This document shows positions 1-14,200 of a DNA stretch of 64,000 bases, in pieces. Source of the stretch: Streptomyces sedi (GTDB lineage Bacteria > Actinomycetota > Actinomycetes > Streptomycetales > Streptomycetaceae). The position numbers were made by a program, and so were the translations under genes. The number at the start of each line of letters is the position of its first letter. Position 1 is the first letter of the stretch. The notes under the pieces were generated by a model. That model saw only the letters and a program-made list of their open reading frames with translations. It ran no database searches and was not told the DNA's origin. Where the stretch lies: positions 434,001 through 498,000 of the forward strand of contig NZ_VDGT01000002.1 in NCBI RefSeq assembly GCF_006335015.1. Direction: 5' to 3'.

Positions 1-2205
1 GGGCGGTCCATATCGGTCGAGGAGCTGAGCGATCCCGCCTACTGGGTGCGGCATGTGCGGGAGGCGGTGCGGTTCGCCGATGCTGTCGACAGCCTGGTGG
101 GTGAGGGTGTGTCGACGTTTGTCGAGGTGGGTCCTGGTGGGTCGTTGGCGGCGTTGGGGCAGGAGTCCGCGCCGGACGCGGTGTTCGTTCCGGTGTTGCG
201 CGGTGGTCGTTCGGAGCCGGTGGCGGCGTTGCAGGGAGTGGGTCAACTCCACACGCGTGGTGTCGCGTTGGACTGGTCGGCGTTTCTGGCCGGTGGTGAG
301 GCCGGGCGTGTGGAGTTGCCGACGTACGCGTTCCAGCGGGAGCGCTACTGGCTGGACGCGCCGGCGCTGGTCGGCGATGTGGCGGCGGCCGGGGAGCGGA
401 TGTCGCTGGTGGAGGCCGGGTTCTGGGACGTGGTGGAGGACGGTGACCTCGCCGAGCTGGCACGCACCCTGGAGGTCTCCTCGGACGATCCGCTGAGCGC
501 GGTGCTGCCCCGGCTGGCCGCCTGGCGCCGCGAACAGCGGGACCGGGCACTGTCTGACGGGTGGCGGTATCGGGTGGAGTGGCGGCCGGTGGCGGCCGGG
601 GATGCGGTGTTGGCGGGGGAGTGGCTGGTGGTGGCGCCTGCCGGCGAGGAGCGCGCCGCATGGGTGCGTGAGGCTCTGGCCGCGCGGGGTGCGCGGGTGC
701 GTGTGGTTTCGGTTGAGTCGGGTGTGGGGGACTGGTCGGAGCGGCTCTCGGGTGGGTCCGATCTGGCGGGTGTGGTGTCGTTGTTGGGGTTGGTTGACAC
801 GGTGGCGTTGCTTGGTGTGGGGCTTTCGGTTCGGGTGTGGGCGGTGACGTCGGGTGCGGTGGCGGCGGTGGCGGGGGATGTGGTGGGTGGTTTTGAGCAG
901 TCGATGGTGTGGGGTTTGGGTCGGGTTGCGGGGTTGGAGCAGGCGGAGCGTTGGGGTGGTCTGGTTGATTTGCCGGAGGGGGAGTGGGACGAGCGGTCGG
1001 GTGAGTTGCTGGCCGCTGTTTTGGCCGGTGGTGGTGGTGAGGATCAGGTGGCGGTGCGTGAGGGTGGGCTGTTGGGGCGTCGTCTGGTGCCGGCGCCGCG
1101 TGGTTCGTCTGTGGCGGCGAGGGGTGGTTGGTCGCCGGGTGGCACGGTGTTGGTGACGGGTGGGCTGGGTGCTTTGGGCGGGCGTGTGGCGCGTTGGTTG
1201 GCGGCGAATGGTGCGGAGCGGTTGGTGTTGGCTGGCCGTCGGGGTGGTGCGACGGCGGGTGCCGACGAACTGCGTGCCGAGCTGGTGGGGTTGGGTGCGG
1301 AGGTGACGTTCGCGGCCTGTGATCTGACCGATCGGGACGCCGTCGCCGAACTCCTCGACGAGATACCGTCGTTGACCGCCGTCGTGCACGCCGCCGGCAT
1401 CGAGCGTTCGGCCGCCGTCGCCGAGCTTGACGCGACCGATCTCGCCGAGGTGCTGGCCGCGAAGGTGGATGGTGCGCGTCATCTGCACGAGCTGCTGGCC
1501 GACCGGCCGTTGGACGCGTTCGTGGTCTTCTCGTCCATCGCCGGTGTCTGGGGCAGCGGTGGTCAGGGCGCCTACGCCGCGGCCAACGCCTATCTCGACG
1601 CGCTGGTCGCGCACCGGCGGGCGGTCGGTCTGCCGGGCACGGCCGTGGCGTGGGGCCCGTGGGACGGCGGCGGCATGGTCGCCGACGCCGGCGGCGACGC
1701 GGCCGGCCGGCTGCGCCGCCTCGGCCTCGCGCCCCTCGCCCCCGAGCCGGCGATCGCCGCCCTGGCCGCCGCGCTGGAGGGCGACGAAGGCAACGTCGTC
1801 GTGGCGGACGTCGACTGGGAACGTTTCGCCGGCACGTTCATGGCGCAGCGTCCCAGCCCGCTGCTGGGTGAACTGCCCGCTGTCCGCGCGGCGTTCGAGA
1901 CCGAGACGACCGAGCCCGTCACCTCGGCGTTGGCCCGGCGGCTGGCGGGGCTCGACGAGGCGGAGCAGGAGCGCCAACTGACGGAACTGGTCAGGGCCGA
2001 GGCCGCCGCAGTCCTCGGGCATGTCTCGGGGGAGGCGTTCTCCGCCACCCGTGCCTTCCGCGACCTGGGCTTCGACTCGCTGACCGCGATGGAGCTGCGG
2101 AGCCGGCTCAACGAGGCGACGGGCGTGGCGCTGCCGGCGACCCTGGTCTTCGACTACCCGACCGCCGCCGCCCTCGCCACCTTCCTACGCACCGAACTCT
2201 CCGGC
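1..2205 (+). other. PKS module M1 (partial): AT end - KR(A1) - ACP
   Basis: Only the tail of the AT is present, ending at the [13 protein letters not shown] post-AT motif (316-354), so its extender choice cannot be read. A dimerization element (about 395-540) precedes the KR. The KR cofactor fold starts near 1138 (GGTVLVTGG). Its active site has the second Ser of FSS at 1534, Tyr at 1573 and a Trp at 1549 eight residues before the Tyr. There is no LDD motif, so it is A1-type (L-configured hydroxyl). The ACP Ser codon is at 2077. Predicted outcome is 27-OH if the chain is numbered from the TE carboxyl. The ψKR half of this KR is shortened, as it is in M8. Confidence 0.9.
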
Positions 2206-5200
2206 GCCGACCCGGCGGTGGCGGCCCTCACCGTGCCGGCCGTCGCGCCCGGCGTGACCGACGAGCCGATCGCCATCGTCGCCATGGCCTGCCGCTACCC
2301 CGGCGGGGTCACCTCGCCGGAGGAGCTGTGGCGGGTGCTGGTCGAGGGCGGCGACGCCGTCACCGACTTCCCCACGGACCGCGGCTGGGACCTGGCCTCG
2401 CTCTACGACCCGGACCCCGGCAACCCCGGCACCACCTACAGCCGGGTGGGCGCCTTCCTCGACGGGGTCGCCGACTTCGACCCCGGGTTCTTCGGGATCT
2501 CGCCGCGTGAGGCGGCGGCGATGGATCCGCAGCAGCGGCTGCTGCTGGAGACCTCCTGGGAGCTGCTGGAGCGCGCCGGCGTCGACCCGGAGGCGCTGCG
2601 CGGTGAACGGGTCGGCGTCTTCGTCGGCTCCAACATGCAGGACTACGGCCGAATACTGGGCGACGCGGCCGAGGACACCGGTGGCTACGCCGCCACCGGC
2701 AGTTCGGCGAGCGTCATGTCGGGGCGGCTCTCCTACACGTTCGGTTTCGAGGGCCCGGCGGTCACGGTCGACACGGCCTGCTCCTCCTCGCTGGTCGCCC
2801 TCCACCTCGCCGTGCAGGCGCTGCGGTCCGGCGAGTGCGAGCTGGCGCTGGCCGGCGGCGTCACGGTCATGTCGACTCCGGGCGCGTTCGTCGAGTTCAG
2901 CCGGCAGCGCGGGCTTGCCGTCGACGGCCGTTGCAAGGCGTTCGCGGACGGCGCGGACGGCACCGGGTGGGGCGAGGGCATCGGGATGCTCTTCGTGGAG
3001 CGGCTCTCGGACGCCCGGCGGAACGGGCACGAGGTGTTGGCCGTGGTGCGGGGCTCGGCCGTGAACCAGGACGGTGCGTCGAACGGTCTGACGGCGCCGA
3101 ACGGTCCTTCCCAACAGCGGGTGATCCGGCAGGCGTTGGCGTCGGCCGGGCTGACGGCCGCCGAGGTGGACGTGGTCGAGGCGCACGGCACCGGCACCAC
3201 GTTGGGCGACCCCATCGAGGCGCACGCCCTGCTGGCCACCTACGGGCGGGAGAGGCCCGCCGACCGGCCGCTGTGGCTGGGCTCGGTGAAGTCCAACATC
3301 GGTCACACCCAGGCCGCCGCCGGTGTCGCCGGGGTGATCAAGATGGTCCTCGCCATGCGGCACGGCGTGCTGCCGCGCACACTGCACGTGGACGAGCCGT
3401 CCAGCCATGTCGACTGGTCGGCCGGCGCCGTCTCCCTGCTCACCGACGAGCGGGCCTGGCCCGCCGTGGACCGGCCGTGGCGGGCCGGGGTGTCGTCGTT
3501 CGGGTTCAGCGGCACCAACGCGCACACCATCATCGAGCAGGCCCCCGCCCCGGCGCCCGAGTGGGAGCCGGAGCCCGTCCGCGACTGGCCCGAGGGCGCG
3601 GTGCTGCCCTGGGTGCTGTCTGCCCGGAGCGAGACGGCGCTGCGGCAGCAGGCCGAGCGGCTCGGCGTCGACGTCGCCGAACTGGACCCGGCGGATGTCG
3701 GCTACGCGCTCGCCACCTCCCGGTCGGCGCTCGAACAGCGCGCCGTGCTGGTGGCCGACGCCCCGGAATCGTTCCGTGAGGCGCTGGCCGCGCTCGCCGA
3801 GGGGCGGGCGAGCGGCGCCGTGATCCGGGGCGAAGTCCCCGACCAGCCCGGCCGGTTGGGCTTCCTCTTCGCCGGGCAGGGCGCGCAGCGGCTCGGCATG
3901 GGCCGTGAACTCGCCGCCCGCTACGCGCTGTTCGCCGAGGCGCTGGACGAGGCGTTGGCCGAGTTCGACCCCGCGGTGCGGGAGGCGCTGTACGGCGACG
4001 ACGAAGCGGCGCTGAACGAGACGGGGTTCACCCAGCCGGCGCTGTTCGCGGTGGAGGTGGCGCTGTTCCGGCTGTTGGAGTCGTGGGGAGTGCGGGCGGA
4101 CGTGCTCGCGGGCCACTCGATCGGTGAACTGGCCGCCGCGCATGTGGCCGGTCTCTGGTCGCTGTCGGATGCGGCGAAGGTGGTGGCGGCGCGTGCCGGG
4201 TTGATGCAGGCGTTGCCGCCCGGTGGGGCGATGGTGGCCGTGCGGGCGAGCGAGGCCGAGGTGCTGCCGACGCTGCCGGCCTCCGTCGGGATCGCCGCCG
4301 TCAACGGGCCGTCTTCGGTAGTGGTTTCGGGCGACGCGGAAGAGGTTGAGGCGGTCGCCGAGCACTGGCGTGGCGAGGGGCGGAAGGTCACCCGGCTGCG
4401 GGTGAGCCACGCGTTCCACTCCCCGCTGATGGACCCGATGCTGGACGACTTCCGCCGGGTGCTCGAAGGCGTCAGCTACCACGCCCCGTCGCTGCCCGTC
4501 GTCTCGACGTTGACCGGTCGCCTGGTGTCGGCCGAGGAGTGGGCGGACCCGGAGTACTGGGTGCTGCATGTGCGGCAGGCGGTCCGTTTCGCCGACGCCG
4601 TCACCTCGTTGACCGGCGAGGGCGTGACCACCTTTGTCGAGATCGGCCCCGGCGGGACGCTCTCCGCGCTGGGCCTGGACAACGCGCCCGACGCGGTCTT
4701 CCTGCCGGCGTTGCGCGCCGAAAGGCCGGAGGAGAGCGCGCTGGTCAGCGCGGTCGGCGCGCTGCACGCGCGGGGCGTGACGGTCGACTGGCCGGCGTTC
4801 TTCGCGGGCAGCGGCGCCCGGCGCGTCGCGCTGCCCACCTACCCGTTCCAGCGGGAGCGGTACTGGCTGGCCGCCGCGGCCCCCGACGCGGGCGGCGACG
4901 CGCGGATGTCGCCGGTGGAGGCGCGCTTCTGGGCCGCGGTGGAGGACGGCGACCTCGCCGAGCTGGGGAACGCCCTGCAACTGTCGTCGGACGATCCGCT
5001 GAGCGCGGCACTGCCCCGGCTGGCCGCCTGGCGCCGCGAGCAGCAGGACCGGTCGGTTTCTGAGGAGTGGCGGTACCAGGTGGAGTGGCGGCCGGTGGCC
5101 GCCGGGGACGGGGCGTTGGCGGGCGACTGGCTGGTGGTGGCGCCTGCCGGCGAGGAGCGCGCCGCATGGGTGCGTGAGGCTCTGGCCGCGCGGGGTGCGC

Positions 5201-8200
5201 GGGTGCGTGTGGTCTCGGTTGAGTCGGGTGTGGGGGACTGGTCGGATCGGCTGGCCGGACTGCCCGAACTGGCGGGTGTCGTCTCGCTGTTGGGGCTGCT
5301 TGCCCCCGGTGAGGAGACCGTGCCCGCCGGGATCACGGCGACCGTGGCGTTGCTGCGCGCGCTGGGTGCGGCGGAGCCTTCGGTTCGGGTGTGGGCGGTG
5401 ACGTCGGGTGCGGTGGCGGCGGTGGCGGGGGATGTGGTGGGTGGTTTTGAGCAGTCGATGGTGTGGGGTTTGGGTCGGGTTGCGGGGTTGGAGCAGGCGG
5501 AGCGTTGGGGTGGTCTGGTTGATTTGCCGGAGGGGGAGTGGGACGAGCGGTCGGGTGAGTTGCTGGCCGCTGTTTTGGCCGGTGGTGGTGGTGAGGATCA
5601 GGTGGCGGTGCGCGGTGGGGAGTTGTTGGGGCGTCGTTTGGTGCCGGCGCCGCGTGGTTCGTCTGTGGCGGCGGGGGGTGGTTGGTCGCCGGGTGGCACG
5701 GTGTTGGTGACGGGTGGGCTGGGTGCTTTGGGCGGGCGTGTGGCGCGTTGGTTGGCGGTGAATGGTGCGGAGCGGTTGGTGTTGGCTGGCCGTCGGGGTG
5801 GTGCGACGGCGGGTGCTGAGGAACTGCGTGCCGAGTTGGTGGGGTTGGGGGCGGAGGTGACGTTCGCGGCCTGTGACCTGACCGACCGGGACGCCGTCGC
5901 TGAACTCCTGGACGGCATACCGTCGTTGACCGCCGTGGTGCACGCCGCCGGGATCGAGCGTTCAGGGCTGCTGTCCGACGTGGACCCCACCGATCCGGGC
6001 GAGTTCGCCGAGGTGTTCGCGGCGAAGGTGGATGGTGCGCGTCATCTGCACGAGCTGCTGGCCGATCGGCCGTTGGACGCGTTCGTGGTCTTCTCGTCCA
6101 TCGCCGGCATCTGGGGCAGCGGCCGGCAGAGCGGCTACGCCGCGGCCAATGCCTATCTCGACGCGCTGGTCGCGCACCGGCGGGCGGTCGGTCTGCCGGG
6201 CACGGCCGTGGCGTGGGGCCCGTGGGCCGACGGTGGCATGGTCGCCGACGCAGGCGGGGACGTGGCCGGGCAGCTGCGGCGCCTGGGGCTGCCGGCGATG
6301 GCGCCGGCGGTGGCGATCGCGGGCCTGGCCGCCGCGCTGGAGCACGGTGACGGCAACGTGGTGATCGCGGACGTCGACTGGGAACGTTTCGCCGGCACGT
6401 TCATGGCGCAGCGTCCCAGCCCGCTGCTGGGTGAACTGCCGGCCGTCCGCGCGGCGTTCGAGACCGAGACGGCCGAGCCCGTCACCTCGGCGTTGGCCCG
6501 GCGGCTGGCGGGGCTCGACGAGACCGAGCGGCGACGGCAGCTGACGGAACTGATCCGCGACGAGGCCGCCGCCGTACTCGGCCTGGCCTCCGGCGCGGGC
6601 ATCCCGGAGACCCGTGCCTTCCGCGAGCTGGGCTTCGACTCGCTGACCGCCGTCGAACTGCGCGGCCGTCTCAGCGAGGCGACGGGTGTGGCGCTGCCGG
6701 CGACCCTGGTCTTCGACTACCCGACCGCCGCCGCCCTCGCCACCTATCTGCACACCGAGCTGACCGGCGCGAGCGCCGCCGTTCCTGACGCGCCGGCCGC
6801 GGTCGTCGGCGTCACGGACGAGCCGATCGCGATCGTCGGGATGGCCTGCCGCTTCCCCGGCGGCGTCGAGTCGCCCGAGGACCTGTGGCGGCTGCTCGTC
6901 GAGGGCGGCGACGCCGTCACCGACTTCCCGGCCGACCGCGGCTGGGACCTGGCCTCGCTCTACGACCCCGACCCGGACGCGGTCGGCACCACCTATCTGC
7001 GGCTGGGCGCGTTCCTCTCCGACGCGACCGGCTTCGACGCCGACTTCTTCGGGATCTCGCCTCGTGAGGCGCTGGCGATGGATCCGCAGCAGCGGCTGCT
7101 GCTGGAGACCTCCTGGGAGGTCCTGGAGCGCGCCGGCATCGACCCGGCCACCCTACGTGGCGAACGGGTCGGCGTCTTCGTCGGCTCCAACGTGCAGGAC
7201 TACGGCACGCTCTTCGGCGGCGCGACCGAGGAGGTCGGCGGCTATCTGGCCACCGGCAACGCCGCCAGCGTCATCTCGGGTCGCCTCTCCTACACGTTCG
7301 GTTTCGAGGGCCCGGCCGTCACGGTCGACACGGCCTGCTCCTCCTCGCTGGTCGCCCTGCACCAGGCGGTGGCCGCCCTGCGGTCGGGGGAGTGCGAGCT
7401 GGCGCTGGCCGGCGGGGTGACGGTCATGTCGACTCCGGGCGCGTTCGTCGAGTTCAGCCGGCAGCGCGGCCTTTCGCTGGACGGTCGTTGCAAGGCGTTC
7501 GCGGAGAGCGCGGACGGCACCGGGTGGGGCGAGGGCATCGGGATGCTCTTCGTGGAACGGCTTTCGGACGCCCAGCGGAACGGGCACCAGGTGTTGGCCG
7601 TGGTGCGGGGCTCGGCCGTGAACCAGGACGGTGCGTCGAACGGTCTGACGGCGCCGAACGGGCCTTCCCAACAGCGGGTGATCCGGCAGGCGTTGGCGTC
7701 GGCCGGGCTGTCCGCGGCGGAGGTGGACGTGGTCGAGGCGCACGGCACCGGCACCACGTTGGGTGACCCCATCGAGGCGCAGGCGCTGCTCGCCACCTAC
7801 GGGCGCGAGAGGTCAGGCGACGAGCCGCTGTGGCTGGGCTCGGTGAAGTCGAACATCGGCCATGTGCAGGCGGCGGCGGGTGTTGCGGGAATCATCAAGA
7901 TGGTTCTCGCGATGCGGTACGGGGTGTTGCCGCGCACGTTGCATGTGGATGAGCCGTCGAGTCATGTGGACTGGGCGGCCGGTGCGGTGGAGTTGTTGCG
8001 GGAGGAACGGGCTTGGCCGGTGGTCGATCGGCCGTGGCGGGCCGGGGTGTCGTCGTTCGGGTTCAGCGGGACGAACGCGCACACGATCATCGAGCAGGCG
8101 CCGGTCGTGGAGTCGGCGGAGCCTGAGCCTGAGCTTGAGTCGGTGGGTGGGGCGGGGTTGTTGCCCTGGGTGCTGTCGGCGCGTGACGGGGAGGCGTTGC

Positions 8201-11200
8201 GGGGACAGGCTGAGCGGCTCCTTGGTCTGGTGGAAGAACACGCACCCGTGGACGTGGGGCTGTCGTTGGCGACTTCGCGTGCGGCGTTGGAACATCGGGC
8301 GGCGATCGTCGCGGAGGATCGGGCGGGGTTCCGTGATGCTCTGGAGGCGTTGGCCGAGGGGCGTCCGAGCGCTGCCGTGACGGTGGGCGTGGCGGACGCA
8401 CCCGGTCGGGTGGCGTTTCTGTTCTCGGGGCAGGGCGCGCAGCGGCTCGGGATGGGGCGTGAACTGGCGGCCCGTTTCCCGGTGTTCGCCGACGCGTTGC
8501 ACGAGGCGCTGGGGGAGTTCGATCCCTCGGTCACCGAGGTGCTGTTCGGTGAGGACGAGGATGCGCTGATCGATACGGGGTTCACCCAGCCGGCGCTGTT
8601 CGCGGTGGAGGTGGCGCTCTTCCGGCTGTTGGAGTCGTGGGGTGTGCGCGCGGACGTGTTGGCCGGTCACTCGATCGGTGAGTTGGCTGCCGCGCATGTC
8701 GCGGGACTGTGGTCGTTGTCGGATGCGGCGCGGGTGGTGGCGGCGCGTGCCGGGTTGATGCAGGCGTTGCCGTCCGGTGGGGCGATGGTCGCGATCCGGG
8801 CGACCGAGGACGAGGTGTCGCCGACGCTGAACGGAAATGTCGGGATCGCCGCCGTCAACGGGCCCTCGTCCGTGGTGGTTTCGGGTGCCGAGGCGGATGT
8901 GGAGGCGGTCGCCGAGCACTGGCGTGTCGAGGGCCGCAAGGTGACGCGGCTGCGGGTCAGTCACGCGTTCCACTCGCCGCTGATGGACCCGATGTTGGAG
9001 GACTTCCGGCGAGTCCTGACCGAGGTCACCTACCGGACGCCCAGCCTGCCGATCGTGTCGACCCTCACCGGGCGGCTGGCGTTCCCGGAGGAGCTGAGCG
9101 ATCCCGCCTACTGGGTGCGGCACGTGCGCGAGGCGGTGCGTTTCGCCGACGCCGTCAGCCTGTTGGCCGCGGAAGGAGTGGGAACCTTTGTCGAGATAGG
9201 CCCGGGCGGGACGCTCTCCGCCCTCGGCCAGGAGTCGGCGCCCGAGGCCACGTTCGTTCCCGCCCTGCGCGCCGACCGGCCGGAGGAGCTGGCCGTGTTG
9301 ACGGCCCTCGGCGAGGCGCACACGCGGGGCGTGCCCGTGGACTGGTCGGCGTTCTTCGCGGACAGCGGTGCCCGGCGCGTTGATCTGCCGACCTACGCGT
9401 TCCGCCACCGGCGGTTCTGGCCCGATGCGTTGCCGCTGGTCGGCGATGTGGCGGCGGCCGGGTTGGGTTCGGCCGAGCATCCGCTGTTGGGCGCGGCGGT
9501 CGCGGTCGGTGGCACCGATGGAGTGTTGCTGACGGGCCGGCTGTCCGTTCAGACGCATCCGTGGCTGGCCGATCACGTGATCCAGGGCGTGGTGCTGTTC
9601 CCCGGAACCGCCTTCGTCGAGCTGGCGGTGCGGGCCGGTGACCAGGTCGGGTGCGATCTGGTGGAGGAGCTGACGCTGGAGGCGCCGTTGGTGCTTCCGG
9701 TGAGTGGCTCGGTGCGGGTGCAGGTGTCGGTGGGGGCGGCGGACGGTTCGGGCCGTCGCGAGTTGGCCTTCCACTCCAGTGAGGGCGATGCGGGCGAGGA
9801 CGGTCGGGCGTGGACGCGGCACGCGACGGGTGTGGTGCGTGCCGGGGGCCGGGTTGAGGAGCCGGGGCTGGCCGAGTGGCCGCCGGCCGGGGCCGAGGCC
9901 GTCGATCTGGGCGGCTTCTACGAGGGGATGGCGGCCGGTGGTTTCGGTTACGGTCCTGCGTTTCGCGGGTTGAGGGCCGCTTGGCGTGCGGGTGGTGAGG
10001 TGTTCGCCGAGGTGGCGCTGCCGGAGGGCGTGAAGGCGGAGGGCTTCGGGTTGCATCCGGCGCTGCTGGACGCGGCACTGCACGCTGTCGGACTCACGGG
10101 CCACGAGGGTGGGTTGCCGTTCTCTTGGACGGGGGTGCGACTCCACGCGGCCGGGGCGAGCGTGCTGCGGGTGCAGTTGACCCCGTTGGGGGCCGGCGGT
10201 GTCTCGCTGGCGGTCGCCGACGGCGCCGGCGCACCCGTCGCCACAGTGGAGACGCTGGTGCTGCGCCCGGCCGCCGTCGAACAGCCGGGCGCAGACGGTC
10301 TGTTGGGCGTCGACTGGATCTCTCTGCGCGCGCCGGAGGGTGAGGTGCCGGAGTCGGCCGACGCGACCGTGGCCTCCTGCCCGTCCGGCTCGGGGGCCGA
10401 TCCGGTCGCCGATGCCCATGCTGCGGCGTACTGGGCGCTGGAGACGGTGCGTAGCTGGTTGGCGGACGAGAACGCGGCCGACGGGCGGTTGCTCGTTGTC
10501 ACCTCGGGTGCTGTGGCGACCTCCGCCGAGGAAGCGGTGGGGGATGCGGCGCAGGCGGCGGTGTGGGGTTTGGTGCGCTCCGCGCAGTCGGAGAACCCGG
10601 ACCGGATCGTGCTGCTCGACGTGGATGACCCGACGGCGCTGGACGCCGTGCTGCCGGGCGTGTTGGCCACCGGGGAGCCGCAACTGGCGCTGCGTGGCGG
10701 GGAGATACGCGTACCCAGGCTGGTCCGTGTCGACTCCGGGGCGGTCGAGGACCCGGGCTTTGGTGCGGGTGAGGTGTTGGTGACGGGGGCGACGGGCACC
10801 CTGGGTGGTCTCGTGGCGCGGCATCTGGTGGCGGAACGAGGCGTCTCGCGCCTGTTGTTGGTGAGCCGGCGCGGTGCTGCCGCCGAGGGTGCGGACGAGC
10901 TGCGGGATGAACTGCGGGCGGCGGGTGCCGAGGTGTCCTTCGCGGCCTGTGATGTCTCCGAACGGGCTGCGGTGGCAGCGTTGTTGGCGGAGCGCGAGGT
11001 GACGGCCGTGGTGCACACGGCTGGCGTGTTGGATGACGGGACGATCGGTTCTCTTACTCCTGAGCGGATCGACGCGGTCTTCCGGCCGAAGGTGGACGCG
11101 GCGTGGCATCTGCACGAGCTGACGCGGGACCGGGAGCTGTCGGCGTTTGTGCTGTTCTCCTCGGTGGCCGGTGTGCTGGGTGGTCCGGGGCAGGGGAACT

Positions 11201-14200
11201 ATGCGGCGGCCAACGCGTTCCTCGACGCGCTGGCGCAGCAGCGGCGGGCCGCTGGGCTGCCCGCCACCTCGCTGGCCTGGGGGCTGTGGGCCAGCGAGGG
11301 CGGTATGGCGGGGAGTCTGGGCGCGGGGGACACCCGTCGGATCACGGGTGGTGGGCTGGTTCCCATCGAGCCCGACGAGGGGCTGGCGCTCTTCGACGCG
11401 GCCGGTTCGGCCGACCGGGCCGTGCTCGTTCCGCTGCCGCTCGACCTGCCGACCTTGCGCCGGCAGGCCCGCAGCCAGCCCGTGCCGCCGTTGCTGCGTG
11501 GTCTGGTGCGGGCGCCGGCGCGCCGTGCGGCTGCCGCCGCTGGTGCCGCCGCCGACGGTTCGGCGTTGGCGCGGTCGTTGGCGGGGTTGACGGAGGCGGA
11601 GCGGGGGAAGGCGCTGCTGGAGCTGGTGCGTACGCACGCGGCGACGGTGCTGGGGCACAACTCCGCGCACGCCATCGCCCCCGAGCGTCCGTTCAGGGAA
11701 CTGGGCTTCGACTCGCTCAGCTCGGTGGAGTTGCGTAACCGTCTCAATGGCGCGACGGAGCTGCGGTTGCCGGCGACGCTGGTTTTCGACTATCCGACGC
11801 CCGCCGCGTTGGCGGCGTTCATCGGTTCGGAGTTCGTCGGAGCGCCGGTCGTCGTCGAGCCGAGGCGTGCCACGGCGACGGTGGTGGCGACGGATGAGCC
11901 GATCGCCATCGTTGGGATGGCCTGCCGTTATCCGGGCGGGGTGGACTCGCCGGAGGCTCTGTGGCGGTTGGTGCTGGAGGGCACGGACGCCATCAGCGAG
12001 TTCCCCACCAACCGAGGCTGGGACCTCGACGCGCTCTACCACCCGGACCCCGACCACACCGGTACCTCGTATGCCCGTGAGGGTGGCTTCCTGCACGACG
12101 CGGACCAGTTCGATCCGGCGTTCTTCGGGATCTCGCCTCGTGAGGCCCTGGCGATGGACCCGCAGCAGCGGTTGCTGCTGGAGACGTCCTGGGAGGCGTT
12201 CGAGCGTGCCGGGATCGACCCGCACGCGGTGCGCGGCAGCGCGGTCGGGGTCTTCGCCGGCGTGATGTACCACGACTATGTCGCCCGGCTGCGGGAGGTA
12301 CCGGAGGGCGTCGAGGGGTATCTCGGCTCCGGCGGCGCCGGCAGCATCGCCTCGGGCCGCGTCGCCTACGCCCTGGGCCTGGAGGGTCCGGCGGTCACGG
12401 TCGACACCGCCTGCTCCTCGTCGCTGGTCGCCCTGCACTGGGCCGCCCAGGCGCTGAGGTCGGGCGAGTGCTCGATGGCGCTGGCCGGCGGCGTCGCGGT
12501 CATGGCGACCCCGGGTACCTTTGTCGACTTCAGCAGGCAGCGCGGACTGTCGGCCGATGGCCGCTGCCGCTCGTTCTCCGACGACGCGGACGGCACCGGC
12601 TGGGGCGAGGGCGTCGGGATGCTGCTGGTGGAGCGGCTCTCCGACGCCCGCCGCAACGGCCACCGGGTGCTGGCGGTGATACGGGGCTCGGCGATCAACC
12701 AGGACGGTGCGTCCAACGGTCTGACGGCGCCCAACGGTCCTTCCCAACAGCGGGTGATCCGGCGAGCGTTGGAGAGCGCGGGCCTGACCACGGGCGACGT
12801 GGACGCGGTGGAGGCGCACGGCACGGGCACCACGTTGGGCGACCCGATCGAGGCGCAGGCGCTGCTCGCGACCTACGGCCAGGACCGTTCCGGGGACGAG
12901 CCGCTGTGGCTGGGCTCCATCAAGTCGAACATCGGGCACACCCAGGCCGCCGCCGGCGTCGCCGGAATCATCAAGATGGTGATGGCCATGCGCCATGGCC
13001 AGCTGCCCCCGACCCTGCACGTCGGAGAGCCCTCGACCAACGTGGACTGGTCGGCTGGCGACGTGGAGCTGCTCACCGAGGCCCGACCCTGGCCGGCCAC
13101 GGGGCAGCCGCGCAGGGCGGCCGTCTCGTCCTTCGGCGTGAGCGGGACGAACGCGCACACGATCATCGAGCAGGTTCCGGAGCCGGAGTACGCCCCGGCG
13201 CCGGATGGGGGGCTGTTGCCCTGGGTGGTGTCGGCGCGTGGTGAGGCGGGGCTGCGCGACCAGGCCGCGCGGCTGCGCCAACACCTGGACGGGCGGCCCG
13301 AGTTGGCGTCCACGGATGTGGCGTTCTCGCTGGCGACGTCTCGGGCGCCGTTCGAGCACCGGGCGGTGGTTCTGGGCGCGGATCGAGCGGCGTTGTGGGA
13401 CGGGTTGGCGGCGTTGGCGGAGGGGCGGCCGTCGACGGGCGTCTTCAGCGGCACCGTCGCCGCCGGTGGTCTCGGGTTCCTCTTCTCGGGTCAGGGCTCG
13501 CAGCGGCTCGGCATGGGCCGCGAACTCGCCGCCCGCTACCCGGTGTTCGCCGACGCGTTGCACGAGGCGCTGGGGCACTTCGATCCGGCGGTCGCCGAGG
13601 CGCTGTTCGGTGAGGACGAAGCCGTCCTGAACGAGACGGGGTTCACCCAGCCGGCGCTGTTCGCGGTGGAGGTCGCTCTCTTCCGGCTGTTGGAGTCGTG
13701 GGGGGTGCGCGCGGATGTCCTCGCGGGCCACTCGATCGGTGAACTGGCCGCCGCGCATGTGGCCGGTCTGTGGTCGCTGTCGGATGCGGCGCGGGTGGTG
13801 GCGGCGCGTGCGGGGTTGATGCAGGCGTTGCCGTCCGGTGGGGCGATGGTCGCGATCCGGGCGACCGAGGACGAGGTGTCGCCGACGCTGAACGGAAACG
13901 TCGGCATCGCCGCCGTCAACGGGCCCTCGTCGGTGGTGGTTTCGGGCGACGCGGAAGAGGTGGAGGCGGTCGCCGAGCACTGGCGGGGGCAGGACCGCAA
14001 GGTCACGCGGCTGCGGGTCAGTCACGCGTTCCACTCGCCGCTGATGGATCCGATGCTGGAGGACTTCCGCCGGGTCCTCGAAGGGGTCACCTGCGGCACG
14101 CCCAGCCTGCCGATCGTGTCGACCCTGACCGGGCGGTCCGTATCGGTCGAGGAGCTGGCCGATCCCGCCTACTGGGTGCGGCACGTCCGGGAGGCGGTGC

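Noticed and set aside
559..1330. Composition islands as inserted mobile elements
   Set aside because: The reading frame and KR domain order continue without a break. No transposase, inverted repeats or target duplications are visible; gene conversion explains the islands better.
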